Positions 20,940-29,155 of a stretch of 62,060 bases of DNA are shown piece after piece. The notes below the pieces were generated by a model. The model was not told where the DNA came from, searched no databases, and saw nothing but the letters and a program-made list of their open reading frames with translations. Source of the DNA: Roseateles chitinivorans (GTDB lineage: Bacteria > Pseudomonadota > Gammaproteobacteria > Burkholderiales > Burkholderiaceae_C); NCBI RefSeq assembly GCF_002761755.1, contig NZ_PEOG01000031.1:1-62060 (forward strand), read 5' to 3'. Position numbers and translations under genes: made by a program. Each line of letters starts with the position of its first letter. Position 1 is the stretch's first letter.

Positions 20940-21448
20940 CGACCATTCCCCTCCACCTCAATGCCCCATCGGGCGAGTGCCTCGTCATCGGCGACCCGGG
21001 CGTCGACCCAGCGCGCGCCGTCCGGGCCGTGTTCCTTCTTCCAGAACGGCGCCTGCGTCTTCAAGTAATCCATCAGGAACTCGCAGGCCTGGAAGGCCTG
21101 CCCGCGATGCCGCGAACTGACCAGCACCAGCACGATCTGCTCGCGCGGCCGCAGCGGGCCGACGCGGTGGATGACACGCGCCCCCCGGATGTCGAAGCGG
21201 CGGAAGGCCTCGTCGATCATGGCCTCGATCGAGGCCTCGGTCATGCCGGGGTAATGCTCCAGCTCCATCAGCGACACCGGCGAGCCATCCGCGCCGTCGC
21301 GGACCGTGCCGACGAAGCTGACGACCGCACCGATGCCACCGTCCCCGGCGCGCAGCGCCAGCGTCTCGGCGCTGAGGTCGAAATCTTCGGTCTGGACAGT
21401 GACTCGCGGCGGGGCGGCAGGCGGATTCATCCCGCCATTCTGGCCCAT
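20936..21448 (-). CDS. moaE: molybdopterin synthase catalytic subunit
   Basis: About 170 aa; with MoaD-thiocarboxylate it inserts sulfur into cPMP to make molybdopterin. Family features: G-A-V-V-S-F-V-G-T-V-R-D near residue 40, L-E-H-Y-P-G-M, R-V-G-x-L, the S-S-R-H-R-G-Q-A-F-Q-A-C active-site stretch, and P-F-W-K-K-E, where the two Lys are catalytic. An alternative start six codons in (ending 21430) is about equally likely; neither has a clear Shine-Dalgarno. moaD is not adjacent, which is unusual. Confidence 0.93.
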   Translation of the reverse strand: MGQNGGMNPPAAPPRVTVQTEDFDLSAETLALRAGDGGIGAVVSFVGTVRDGADGSPVSLMELEHYPGMTEASIEAMIDEAFRRFDIRGARVIHRVGPLRPREQIVLVLVSSRHRGQAFQACEFLMDYLKTQAPFWKKEHGPDGARWVDARVADDEALARWGIEVEGNGR

Positions 21449-21636
21449 GCCTCGAGGCGTCGACCGGCCCGGCGAGGCGCCGCCGGGCGGGCTGCGGCGT
21501 CCCGATGCGCGGGAAAACCCGCCCCGCCGCCTCCCCCATCCGATCGATGCGCGCGCCTCGCCCGCCGTCTAGCTTTGCGGCAGGAGTGCGTTGCGCTCCG
21601 GCCCGCCGCACCGATGCGGCTCCAGCAGGAGCATTC

Positions 21637-22146
21637 ATGTTCGGTCTGACCCTCCTCGGCGCCGTGCACACGGCCTTCGCGCTGGTGGCCCTCGTGGCCG
21701 GCTACGCGATGATCCTCCGCCATGGCCGCATCGACGGCGCGTCCCTCTGGGGACGCCTCTACGTCTGGTGCACCGTCGTCACCTGCCTGACGGCCTTCGG
21801 CATCTTCCGCCACGGCGGCTTCAACATCGCCCACACGCTGGCCATCGTCACCCTGGTCACGCTGGCGATCGCCGTCGCGGCGGCCCGCACCCGCTTCCTC
21901 GGCGGCTTCTCGCCGTACGCGGAAACGCTCGGCTACTCCGCCACGCTGTTCTTCCACATGATCCCCGGCCTCAACGAGACCTTCACCCGCCTGCCGGTCG
22001 GCGCGCCGCTGTTCACCGGGCCGGACGACCCGGCGCTGCAGAAGGCCATCGGCGTGGTGCTGCTGCTCTTCCTGATCCTCATGGCGGCGCAGGCCTGGCG
22101 CATCCGCAAGGGCCCCGCGACCGCACGGCAGCCGCATCCGGCCTGA
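21637..22146 (+). CDS. DUF2306-like integral membrane protein
   Basis: 169 aa with four predicted membrane helices. Conserved-looking polar positions are His near residue 9, H-G-R, W-G-R-L-Y, F-R-H-G-G-F-N-I-A-H and F-F-H-M-I-P. The general pattern of His residues at helix ends resembles DUF2306 membrane proteins, but the match is by eye. The start is the ATG at 21637 with CAGGAGC upstream. It is divergent from moaE. Function unknown. Confidence 0.6.
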   Translation: MFGLTLLGAVHTAFALVALVAGYAMILRHGRIDGASLWGRLYVWCTVVTCLTAFGIFRHGGFNIAHTLAIVTLVTLAIAVAAARTRFLGGFSPYAETLGYSATLFFHMIPGLNETFTRLPVGAPLFTGPDDPALQKAIGVVLLLFLILMAAQAWRIRKGPATARQPHPA

Positions 22147-22405
22147 ACGCCGGCCTCGCGTCCGAAGCGCCCATCGAGCCGGCAGGCGGGGACCTCCGTC
22201 GGGTCCGCCGCCCCGCGGCCCGCCGCCCGTGCCGCCCGTGCCGTCCGTCGCCATCACGTCGCCGGGCCGACGCCTCGGCGCCGGAAGCGCAGTGCGCCCT
22301 GTACGAATGGATAGCTCGCGTGGACGATCAGACGATGGCTGAGTCCGGATGGGCGCGGATACTCGGCGCTCCGCCCCACTTCCACGCGCTGGCCGCGCCC
22401 CCACG

Positions 22406-23131
22406 ATGCCCACGCCCAAGACCGTCCTGGCCCTGCGCCATCTGGCTTTCGAAGACCTCGGCCTGCTGCGGCCGGTGCTCGAGGCGCGCGGCTTCGGTCG
22501 CTTCCTCACGCTGGACGCCGGTGTCGATGAGCTGCGCGACGTCGACCTCGATGCGGTCGATCTGCTCGTGGTGCTCGGCGGTCCGATCGGCGCCTATGAC
22601 GACGCGCTGTATCCGTATCTGAAGGACGAGCTGGCGCTGATCCAGCGGCGCCTTGCGGCGCGGCGGCCACTGCTGGGGATCTGCCTGGGCGCGCAGTTGA
22701 TGGCGCGGGCGTTGGGCGCGCCGGTGCGGCCGATGGCGCACGGCCGCAAGGAGATCGGCTTCGCGCCGCTGACCTTGACCGAAGCCGGCCGCGACTCGGC
22801 GCTCGCGCCGCTCGCACTGGGCCAACCGGTGCTGCACTGGCACGGCGACCAATTCGAGATCCCCGCCGGGTGCGCGAGCCTCGCCACGACGCCGCTGTGC
22901 CCCCATCAGGCTTTCGCGGTCGAGCACTCCGCGCTCGGCCTGCAGTTCCACCTGGAAAGCGATCCGGCTCGGCTGGAGCAGTGGCTGATCGGCCACGCCG
23001 GCGAGCTCGCCCAGGCGCGGATCCCGCTCGACGCGCTGCGGCGCGACGCGATCACGCACGGGCCGGCGCTGCAAGCCGCCCTGGGCGAGGTGATGGATCG
23101 CTGGATGGCGGGCTGGCCCGGCCCGGCCTGA
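22406..23131 (+). CDS. class I glutamine amidotransferase (GMP synthase-like)
   Basis: 241 aa stand-alone GATase1 domain. The triad is Cys93 in G-I-C-L-G-A-Q and His182/Glu184 in Q-F-H-L-E; the oxyanion region is G-G-P-I-G-A-Y. Related stand-alone proteins (YfeJ/YgjG-like, GuaA N-domain-like) mostly lack an assigned partner, and some hydrolyse gamma-glutamyl bonds as PuuD does. The start is the ATG at 22406; a 19-residue longer form is less likely. It is convergent with the RNA-ligase-like gene, 26 bases away. The 259 bases before it hold no gene that I recognise. Confidence 0.85.
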   Translation: MPTPKTVLALRHLAFEDLGLLRPVLEARGFGRFLTLDAGVDELRDVDLDAVDLLVVLGGPIGAYDDALYPYLKDELALIQRRLAARRPLLGICLGAQLMARALGAPVRPMAHGRKEIGFAPLTLTEAGRDSALAPLALGQPVLHWHGDQFEIPAGCASLATTPLCPHQAFAVEHSALGLQFHLESDPARLEQWLIGHAGELAQARIPLDALRRDAITHGPALQAALGEVMDRWMAGWPGPA

Positions 23132-23157
23132 GCGACACCTGGCGCGCACCACCGCCT

Positions 23158-24054
23158 TCAGGCACAGCGTCGTTCCACCGCCCCGGCGGACAGCCCCCGC
23201 AACGCGCCCAGCGAGCGCAGCGTTTTGAGGCCGAGGTCGCGCCAGCTGACCGTCGGCTGCGCCGCGAACAGGTCCGCGCCCCCGGCGAGCGCATTCGGCA
23301 GCAGCGACGGCAAGGGGATCGCGCCCTCGTCCGGCGTCTGCACCAGCCGGTAGCGCGCCACCACGTGCCGGTCGTCCTCGACCTTGACGATCAGTCCCGC
23401 CGCCGGACCGCCACGGTCCGCCCGTCGTTGCCACAGCGCCGCCGGCAGCGACTCGCGGATCGCGACCGCCTCGAAGGCGCGGCGCCAGTCGGCCGAGGTC
23501 GCCAGCGACGCGCGCATCAGCGGCTCCAGCCACTGCGGATGGGTCGGCATCGGCCCCATGTAGAGCACCGGGGCGCTCATCACCGGCGAGCCGTCGAGCA
23601 GCGCCTGCCGGCGGGCGGTCGACAGGCACCGGCCGCTCTCCCGGTCGACCAACTCGGTCGCGATGAAGTAATGCGGCAGCCGGTCGTACCAGCAGCGGCG
23701 CATCGCGTAGGTCCAGGCGCCGTGCAACACGAGGCGGTCGCCGAGCCGCTCCATCAGCCGATGCTCATGGGCCAGGGCCCAGATCTTCAGCGGGATGAAG
23801 GGCCGCTCGCCGAAACCGCCGGCCAGCGGTCGGCCTCTCGAGCCGAGCCGCAAGTCGCCGCGCGCGTCGAAGGACAGGTCGGCATCGGCGCCGTCGAAAG
23901 CTTCCTCGATGACGACCTGCCGTCCGGCGAGCGTCGACAGCGGCAGCCGCTCGACGGTCGCGTCGAGGGCAGGCGGCGAAGGAAGCCGTGGGCCCGGGCC
24001 CACAGGGGTCGCCGCGCGCGCGGGTTGCGGCAGCGGCAAGGCAATGAGGTGCAT
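23158..24054 (-). CDS. RNA ligase-fold protein lacking the catalytic lysine (pseudoenzyme)
   Basis: 298 aa. The layout follows Rnl2-like RNA ligases: E-E-x-x-D-G-A-D then S-R-G in the first third, H-G-x-W-T-Y-A with Y-D-R-L-P-x-Y-F in the middle, and G-L-I-V-K-V-E with R-Y-R-L-V later. Where active enzymes have the AMP-accepting lysine (E-K-x-D-G) this has Ala52 (E-A-F-D-G). The motif III glutamate of G-E-W is Ala113, and the motif IV glutamate of E-G is Ala219. The motif V lysine is Arg236. I read these from the codons directly. The fold is well conserved around the lost residues, so it is probably not a decaying pseudogene. Assignment to the family is by motif reading only. Confidence 0.6.
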   Translation of the reverse strand: MHLIALPLPQPARAATPVGPGPRLPSPPALDATVERLPLSTLAGRQVVIEEAFDGADADLSFDARGDLRLGSRGRPLAGGFGERPFIPLKIWALAHEHRLMERLGDRLVLHGAWTYAMRRCWYDRLPHYFIATELVDRESGRCLSTARRQALLDGSPVMSAPVLYMGPMPTHPQWLEPLMRASLATSADWRRAFEAVAIRESLPAALWQRRADRGGPAAGLIVKVEDDRHVVARYRLVQTPDEGAIPLPSLLPNALAGGADLFAAQPTVSWRDLGLKTLRSLGALRGLSAGAVERRCA

Positions 24055-24090
24055 GAATCCGTCGGCCTGTCGCGTTGTTGGCGCGAGCAG

Positions 24091-24104
24091 GACCTCATGA
24101 GGTC
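24091..24104. promoter_or_regulatory. 14-bp perfect palindrome upstream of the ligase-like gene
   Basis: GACCTCATGAGGTC is perfectly self-complementary and lies 37-50 bases upstream of the start of the RNA-ligase-like gene. It overlaps a TTGACC that could be a -35 element, which would suit a repressor operator. Confidence 0.4.
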
Positions 24105-24211
24105 AAGGGACCGACGGGGAGCGGAAGGTGGCGCGCGATGTGCACCGGCATCAGGACCGGTGGCGGAGCATCACGGCGAAGCATCGGAAGGATCCGGACA
24201 GCCGTCGGCGA

Positions 24212-24241
24212 TCAGCGAAGGGTGAACGTCGGGTTCTTCAT
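24212..24241 (-). CDS. possible 9-aa peptide ORF with perfect Shine-Dalgarno
   Basis: ATG ending at 24241 opens nine codons (M-K-N-P-T-F-T-L-R) and then TGA. It is preceded by AGGAGGTG, fully complementary to the 16S anti-Shine-Dalgarno, at ideal spacing. The ligase-like gene starts 157 bases downstream. Possibilities are a leader peptide, a short peptide precursor or chance. The same DNA read in another frame gives 56 codons from a TTG to the stop near 24180, with an acidic C-terminal half. Nothing else supports either being translated. Confidence 0.3.
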   Translation of the reverse strand: MKNPTFTLR

Positions 24242-24436
24242 CGGGCACCTCCTGGATGGCAAAGAGGTTGAGGGAACGCGCGGGCGGTGGGGCCTCGGCG
24301 GCGTGGGCGCGATTCTTCCACCATGCCGGCGACGGCGTCAACCGCGCGGGACGCCCCTGTCCGTCGCAGGGACGGCGGTCGATCGTCGGGCACCTGCGCT
24401 CACGCGCGTCCCGACCGATAGCCGCCGCTCATCGGT

Positions 24437-24709
24437 TCACTTGCCCTTCTTTTGGACCAGCTTGGCGTAGTCCGCCTGCAGCTTGGTCATGAAGTCGACC
24501 GTCGCGCGGAATTGCTGCTCGTGGAAGTCGATGAGCTTCTGGAATTCGTCGGCCGCCACCTCAAAGGGCGTGCCCGCCGTGCGCATCGATTCCATGATCG
24601 CCTTCTGCGATGCGAGCACCGTGCTCCACGCCGCGTAGTTCTGCTCGAATGCCTTCTTCGACTGCTCGAAGAAGGTCTTCGCGAGTTCGACCTGGGCCTG
24701 CTGAATCAT
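24437..24709 (-). CDS. phasin-like small helical protein
   Basis: 90 aa, nearly all helix-forming, with no signal peptide. The pattern Q-A-Q-V-E-L-A-K-x-F-F-E-Q-S-K-K-A-F-E-Q and the amphipathic repeats resemble phasins, which coat polyhydroxyalkanoate granules, although phasins are usually longer (110-190 aa). It has a good CAGGAG 7 bases before the ATG. No PHA genes are adjacent. Phasin-like is a tentative label. Confidence 0.5.
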   Translation of the reverse strand: MIQQAQVELAKTFFEQSKKAFEQNYAAWSTVLASQKAIMESMRTAGTPFEVAADEFQKLIDFHEQQFRATVDFMTKLQADYAKLVQKKGK

Positions 24710-24815
24710 GAGATGTCTCCTGTTGAGCGTGTTGTCGAGCCAGCGCCCGGACCGGGCGTGCGGGCAATGCTACAGGGGACGCGGCGGACACGCGCGGGAC
24801 CACCGCCGCGGTCGC

Positions 24816-25511
24816 TCAGGGCATGAGCCGGTAACCCACGCCGGTCTCGGTCAGCAGGTGCCGCGGGCTGGCCGGCTCGGCTTCCAACTTCTGGCGCAGG
24901 TTGCCCATGTAGACCCGCAGGTAGTGGTTCTGCTCGACCTGCGACGGCCCCCACACCGCCTTCAACAGTTGGCGGTGCGTCAGCACCTTGCCGGCATTGC
25001 CGATCAGATGGCTGAGCAGCCGGTACTCGATCGGCGTCAGATGCACGTCCTGCGCCGCGCGGCGCACGCGGCGCGCGGCCAGGTCGACCTCGACCTCCCC
25101 GAAGCGGAACACCGGATCCTGCTGCTCGCTGGCCCGCGACTGGCTGCGGCGCAGCGCGACCCGCACCCGGGCCAGCAACTCGCCGACGCCGAAGGGCTTG
25201 CTCAGGTAGTCGTCGGCGCCGTGGTCCAGCGCCGCGATCTTGTCGTCCTCCGCGCCGCGCGCGGACAGCACGATCACCGGCACCTGCGACCAGGCGCGCA
25301 GGTCGCGCAGGAAGTCCTGGCCGTCGCCGTCCGGCAGGCCCAGGTCGAGGATGACCAGCTCCGGCCGACGGGTGCCGGCATCGATCAGGCCCTGGCGCAG
25401 CGTGCCCGCTTCATGCACCGCCCATCCTTCGCCTTCCAGCGCCAGACGAACGAAGCGACGGATGTTGGGCTCGTCCTCGACGATCAACGCGATGGGCTGC
25501 GATTCGCTCAC
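24816..25511 (-). CDS. kdpE: response regulator KdpE
   Basis: 231 aa OmpR-type response regulator. Receiver domain with phospho-acceptor Asp56 (V-I-L-D-L-G-L-P-D) and Lys105 in S-K-P-F-G; the winged-helix DNA-binding domain occupies about 135-230 (H-L-T-P-I-E-Y-R-L-L). It is phosphorylated by KdpD and activates kdp under potassium limitation or osmotic stress. Its start overlaps the kdpD stop by four bases, and it is the last gene of the operon. Confidence 0.95.
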   Translation of the reverse strand: MSESQPIALIVEDEPNIRRFVRLALEGEGWAVHEAGTLRQGLIDAGTRRPELVILDLGLPDGDGQDFLRDLRAWSQVPVIVLSARGAEDDKIAALDHGADDYLSKPFGVGELLARVRVALRRSQSRASEQQDPVFRFGEVEVDLAARRVRRAAQDVHLTPIEYRLLSHLIGNAGKVLTHRQLLKAVWGPSQVEQNHYLRVYMGNLRQKLEAEPASPRHLLTETGVGYRLMP

Positions 25512-28261
25512 GGATGGGGGTCTCTCGGCTCTTGCGCTGCAGGCTCATCGCCGCCGACGCGCTCGTCTTCGAAGGCCGGCAGCGCCGGCGGCTCGCCCAG
25601 CGGCAACGCGAGGCTGAAGCGAGCGCCGCCCGCGGGCCCCACGCGCTCGGCCCAGATGCGGCCGCCATGGGCCTGCATGATGGCACGGCAGATCGCCAGG
25701 CCGAGACCGACGCCGGGCAGGTGCGATTCGCTGTGTCCGCGCTCGAACTTCTCGAACAGCGACTCCTCCCGTCCGGCCGGCAGGCCCGGGCCGTTGTCCT
25801 CGACGGAGAGCCACAGTTCGCCGTGATGCGCGCGGGCGATGACGCGGATCTCGCTGCCCGGCGGCGTGTACTTCGCCGCGTTCTCGAGCAGGTTGGCCAG
25901 CACGCGCTCGATCAGCACCGCGTCGAGCTCCACCAGCGGCAGCGAGGCCGGCACGTCCAGCGCGACGCGATGTCCTGCCAGCGCCGCCCCCATCACCTGG
26001 AGGCTGGTGCCGACGACCTCGTCGACGGGTTGCCACTGGCGGTTGAGCTTGAGCGCGCCGCTCTGCAGCCGCGCCATGTCCAGCAGGTTGTGGACCATCG
26101 CATTGATCCGCAGCGACTGCTGCTCGATCGCCCGCGCGGTCTCGGCCGCGCCGGCCTCGAGCTCGCGTCGGGCCAGCGTCTCGGCCAGGCCTTGCAGCGC
26201 CGCCAGCGGCGTGCGCAGGTCATGCGAGAGCGCCGACAGCAGCGAGTTGCGCAGCCGCTCCGACTCGATCTGCAGCAGCGCCTGCTGCGCAACCTCGACG
26301 TAATGCACCCGCTCCAGCGCCTGGCCGGCGATACGGGCGGCGGTCTCGAGCTGCGCCCGGCGCTCCGGCAGCAGCAGCGTCTGCGCATCGCCGGGGCGCA
26401 GCGCCAGCACGCCGCGGGTGCGCATCGGCGCGCGCAGCGGCAGGTAGAACCACTGGCTGCCCGGCAGCGTGTCGGTGCCCAGGCCCGCCGCCTGCTCGTG
26501 GTCGAACGCCCAGCGCGCTGTGCCCGCGTCGGAGCGCTCGCCCGGCGGCAGCGCCTGCTCGGCGGGCGACGGCTGCAGCCGATCGTCCTCGTCGAGCACA
26601 TGCAGCAGCGCCCGCCCGCCGAATTGCTGCGCGATCTGCTGCTCCGCCGTCGCCACCACCTGCTCGGTCTGCAGCGCGCCGGCCAGCTCGCGGGTCAGCT
26701 CGAACAAGCCGCGCGCCCGCGCCTCGCGCTCGGAGGAGACGCGGGCCTCATAGCGCAGCCCCGCGGTCAGCTGTCCGGTGACCAGGCCGACGGCCAGCAT
26801 CACCGCGAAGGTGATCAGGTACTGCACGTCGCTGACCGCCAGGCTCAGCCGGGGTGCGACGAAGAGGAAATCGAACAGCGCGACGCTCAGGAAGCTCGCC
26901 AGCACCGCCGGTCCGCGACCCCAGCGCATCGCCACCGCGACGACGCCGAGCAGGAACAGCATGACGATGTTGTCGTTGGCGATCCGGTGCGACAACGGCC
27001 AGCAGGCCAGCGCCACGCCGACGCAGGCCAGCGTGGCCCAGAGGTAGCGGCGCGGCGCGGCGCCGAAGGCGGGACCGGCCTTGTCGGCGCTGCTGCGCTG
27101 CGTGGCCGAGGCGCCGACCTGGATCAGGTCCAGCTCCGGCGCGGCGCCGCCCAGGCGGCTCGCCAGGCCGCGTCGGCCCCAGCGGCGCGACGACGGTTCG
27201 CCGCGGCCCATCAGCAGCTTGGACAGGTTGTGCTCGCGGGCGTACTCGGCCAGGGCCAGCGCCGGCTCCTGAGCCGCCAGCACCGCGGTCGTCGCGCCCA
27301 GGTCCTGGGCCAGCCGCACCGCGCGCAGCGTACGCTCGCGCCGCGCGTCGGGCAGCCGGTGCAGCGCCGGCGTCTCGACATAGACCGCATGCCAGCTCAC
27401 CGCCAGTTGCTGCGCCAGTTGCGCGGCGCTGCGAACGACCGACTCGGCCTCGTCGCCGGGGCCGATCGCGCAGAGGATGGCGGCCTCGGTCTTCCAGACC
27501 GGCGCGATGCGCTCGTTGCTGCGCCAGGCCTGCACGTCGTCCTCGACGCGGTCGGCGGTGCGGCGCAGCGCGAGTTCGCGCAGCGCCATCAGGTTGCCCT
27601 TGCGGAAGAAGTGCTGGCCGGCGCGCTCCGCCTGCGCGCCCTGGTAGACCTTGCCGGCCTTGAGCCGCGCGAGCAGTTCGTCGGCCGGGGTGTCCACGAG
27701 CACCACCTCGTCCGCACGGTCGAAGAAGGTGTCGGGCAGCGTCTCCTGCACCCGCACGCCGGTAATGCCGCCAACGACGTCGTTCAGGCTCTCCAGGTGC
27801 TGGACGTTGACGGTGGTGTAAACGCTGATGCCGTTGGCCAGCAGCTCCTCGACGTCCTGCCAGCGCTTCGGATGCCGCGAGCCGGCGACATTGGAATGCG
27901 CCAGCTCGTCCACCAGGATCAGCGCGTCGGGCTGGCCGCGCAGCCGCTCGAGCGCGCCGTCGAGGTCGAATTCCGGCAGCGTGCGATCGCGGTAGGCCAC
28001 CTGCTGCATCGGCAGCCGCGGCAGGCCGTCGAGCAAGGCGGCGGTCTCGGCACGGCCATGGGTCTCGACGACGCCGATCAGCGGCGCCCGGCCCTGCCCG
28101 GCCAGATGCCGCGCCGCCTGCAGCATCGCGAAGGTCTTGCCCACGCCGGCCGAGGCGCCGAAATAGATGCGCAGGCGGCCGCGCGACGCCGCCTCCTCCT
28201 GCTGGCGGAGCTGCGCCAGCAGGCTGTCGGGGTCAGGTCTCTCGTCGGTGACGCTGGGCAT
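25508..28261 (-). CDS. kdpD: sensor histidine kinase KdpD
   Basis: 917 aa. Order: N-terminal KdpD domain with Walker A F-G-A-S-A-G-V-G-K-T (residues 34-43) and D-E-L-A-H-S-N, a universal-stress-like domain (about 260-370), four membrane segments (about 415-510), a GAF-like domain, then the kinase core with His680 in L-S-H-D-L-R-T-P and N-L-L-E-N-A-A-K-Y. It senses potassium and binds c-di-AMP in some species. It starts 36 bases after the porin gene that separates it from kdpC. Confidence 0.97.
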   Translation of the reverse strand: MPSVTDERPDPDSLLAQLRQQEEAASRGRLRIYFGASAGVGKTFAMLQAARHLAGQGRAPLIGVVETHGRAETAALLDGLPRLPMQQVAYRDRTLPEFDLDGALERLRGQPDALILVDELAHSNVAGSRHPKRWQDVEELLANGISVYTTVNVQHLESLNDVVGGITGVRVQETLPDTFFDRADEVVLVDTPADELLARLKAGKVYQGAQAERAGQHFFRKGNLMALRELALRRTADRVEDDVQAWRSNERIAPVWKTEAAILCAIGPGDEAESVVRSAAQLAQQLAVSWHAVYVETPALHRLPDARRERTLRAVRLAQDLGATTAVLAAQEPALALAEYAREHNLSKLLMGRGEPSSRRWGRRGLASRLGGAAPELDLIQVGASATQRSSADKAGPAFGAAPRRYLWATLACVGVALACWPLSHRIANDNIVMLFLLGVVAVAMRWGRGPAVLASFLSVALFDFLFVAPRLSLAVSDVQYLITFAVMLAVGLVTGQLTAGLRYEARVSSEREARARGLFELTRELAGALQTEQVVATAEQQIAQQFGGRALLHVLDEDDRLQPSPAEQALPPGERSDAGTARWAFDHEQAAGLGTDTLPGSQWFYLPLRAPMRTRGVLALRPGDAQTLLLPERRAQLETAARIAGQALERVHYVEVAQQALLQIESERLRNSLLSALSHDLRTPLAALQGLAETLARRELEAGAAETARAIEQQSLRINAMVHNLLDMARLQSGALKLNRQWQPVDEVVGTSLQVMGAALAGHRVALDVPASLPLVELDAVLIERVLANLLENAAKYTPPGSEIRVIARAHHGELWLSVEDNGPGLPAGREESLFEKFERGHSESHLPGVGLGLAICRAIMQAHGGRIWAERVGPAGGARFSLALPLGEPPALPAFEDERVGGDEPAAQEPRDPHP

Positions 28262-28297
28262 CCGGCGATTCTCTCCCTGGATGGCGGGTCGCGGCGG

Positions 28298-29155
28298 TCA
28301 GAACGTCCTGGAGACGCTCAGCACGACGCCCGTATCGCCCAGCCGCTTCGCGCGCTGGGCCGCGCTGTCGCCGGCCTGGTACAGCGCCGGGTCCGCGTCG
28401 GTGCCGACGACGGCCAGCGCCAGCGTCAGGCCGCCGAGGTCCGGCAGCGCCTTGCTGACCGAGAGCTTCCAGTCGCTGTAAGACAGGTCGCCGTAGCGGC
28501 GCACCCACAGATGGCCCAGGTGCAGGCCGGCGTTGACGCCCTGCCCCAGCTCGACGCCGTAGTTCAGGTCGAGGTAGGCCGTGCCGCGAGACGAGCCCCG
28601 GGCGGGAAGCGCGCTGAAGTAGGCATAGCCGGCGGTCTCGCTGGCCAGGCCGAAGTAGTCGGTCGCGGCGACCGAGAGCTTGGCCGAGAACGCGCCGGCA
28701 GTGACGGCGGCATAGACGTCGACGTTGTCGTACTTGTGCGCGCTGGGCTGACCCGGCGCGGCGTTCAGGCGCGCACCGGGATAGAGGTAGGCCAGCGCGC
28801 CGACGTCGAGCGTCACCGCCTCGGTCACCGGCAGCTTGTAGCCGCCGTACAGGTCCCATTCCATGCCGGCGCCGTTGTTGTAGCTGTTGCCCGAGACATT
28901 GGATGCCCAGGTGCCGGCGTACAGGCCGCTCGCGTGGTTGTAGTCGAAGCCGGCCTGCACCGCCGGGCGCTTCCAGGTCTGGCTGATGCCGCGGAAGCGG
29001 TAGTCCGAGACGAACCCGACGTTGCCGGTGAAAGTGTGCTCGGGCGCGGCGGCCGCCGGCGCCGACGTGGCGACCGGGGCCTCGCCTTCAGCGCGGGCGG
29101 CGGCGTGCAGGAAGCAGGAAGAGATCAGGAAGAGGAACAGCGGACGGGTGGTCAT
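28298..29155 (-). CDS. TorF-family putative porin within the kdp operon
   Basis: 285 aa with a signal peptide (cleavage near A-R-A-E at residue 22) and a beta-barrel pattern: alternating aromatic and glycine-rich strands, early [18 protein letters not shown], and a C-terminal F. These mark the TorF family (TIGR02001). It overlaps the kdpC stop by four bases and precedes kdpD by 36, so it must be transcribed with the potassium pump. I infer that it lets K+ or a counter-ion cross the outer membrane during potassium starvation. It is a distant paralog of the porin at 39412. Confidence 0.85.
   Translation of the reverse strand: MTTRPLFLFLISSCFLHAAARAEGEAPVATSAPAAAAPEHTFTGNVGFVSDYRFRGISQTWKRPAVQAGFDYNHASGLYAGTWASNVSGNSYNNGAGMEWDLYGGYKLPVTEAVTLDVGALAYLYPGARLNAAPGQPSAHKYDNVDVYAAVTAGAFSAKLSVAATDYFGLASETAGYAYFSALPARGSSRGTAYLDLNYGVELGQGVNAGLHLGHLWVRRYGDLSYSDWKLSVSKALPDLGGLTLALAVVGTDADPALYQAGDSAAQRAKRLGDTGVVLSVSRTF

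Larger units (their letters stand above)
24055..24436. other. 382-base stretch with small-ORF and palindrome signals
   Basis: No gene of normal size is supported here. It contains a 14-base perfect palindrome (24091-24104), a 9-codon minus-strand ORF with a perfect Shine-Dalgarno (24212-24241), and an overlapping minus-strand frame of 56 codons without an ATG. A plus-strand 78-codon frame at 24256 is Arg/Ala-rich and runs into the phasin-like gene, so I treat it as spurious. Confidence 0.6.

Noticed and set aside
20936..21636. Fluoride or molybdenum-cofactor riboswitch upstream of moaE-crcB
   Set aside because: I looked for the conserved loops and pseudoknot pattern in the moaE leader and saw none; the gap is short and GC-rich.
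23158..24054. Calling this gene an active RNA ligase
   Set aside because: The nucleophilic lysine and both catalytic glutamates are alanine in the codons I read.
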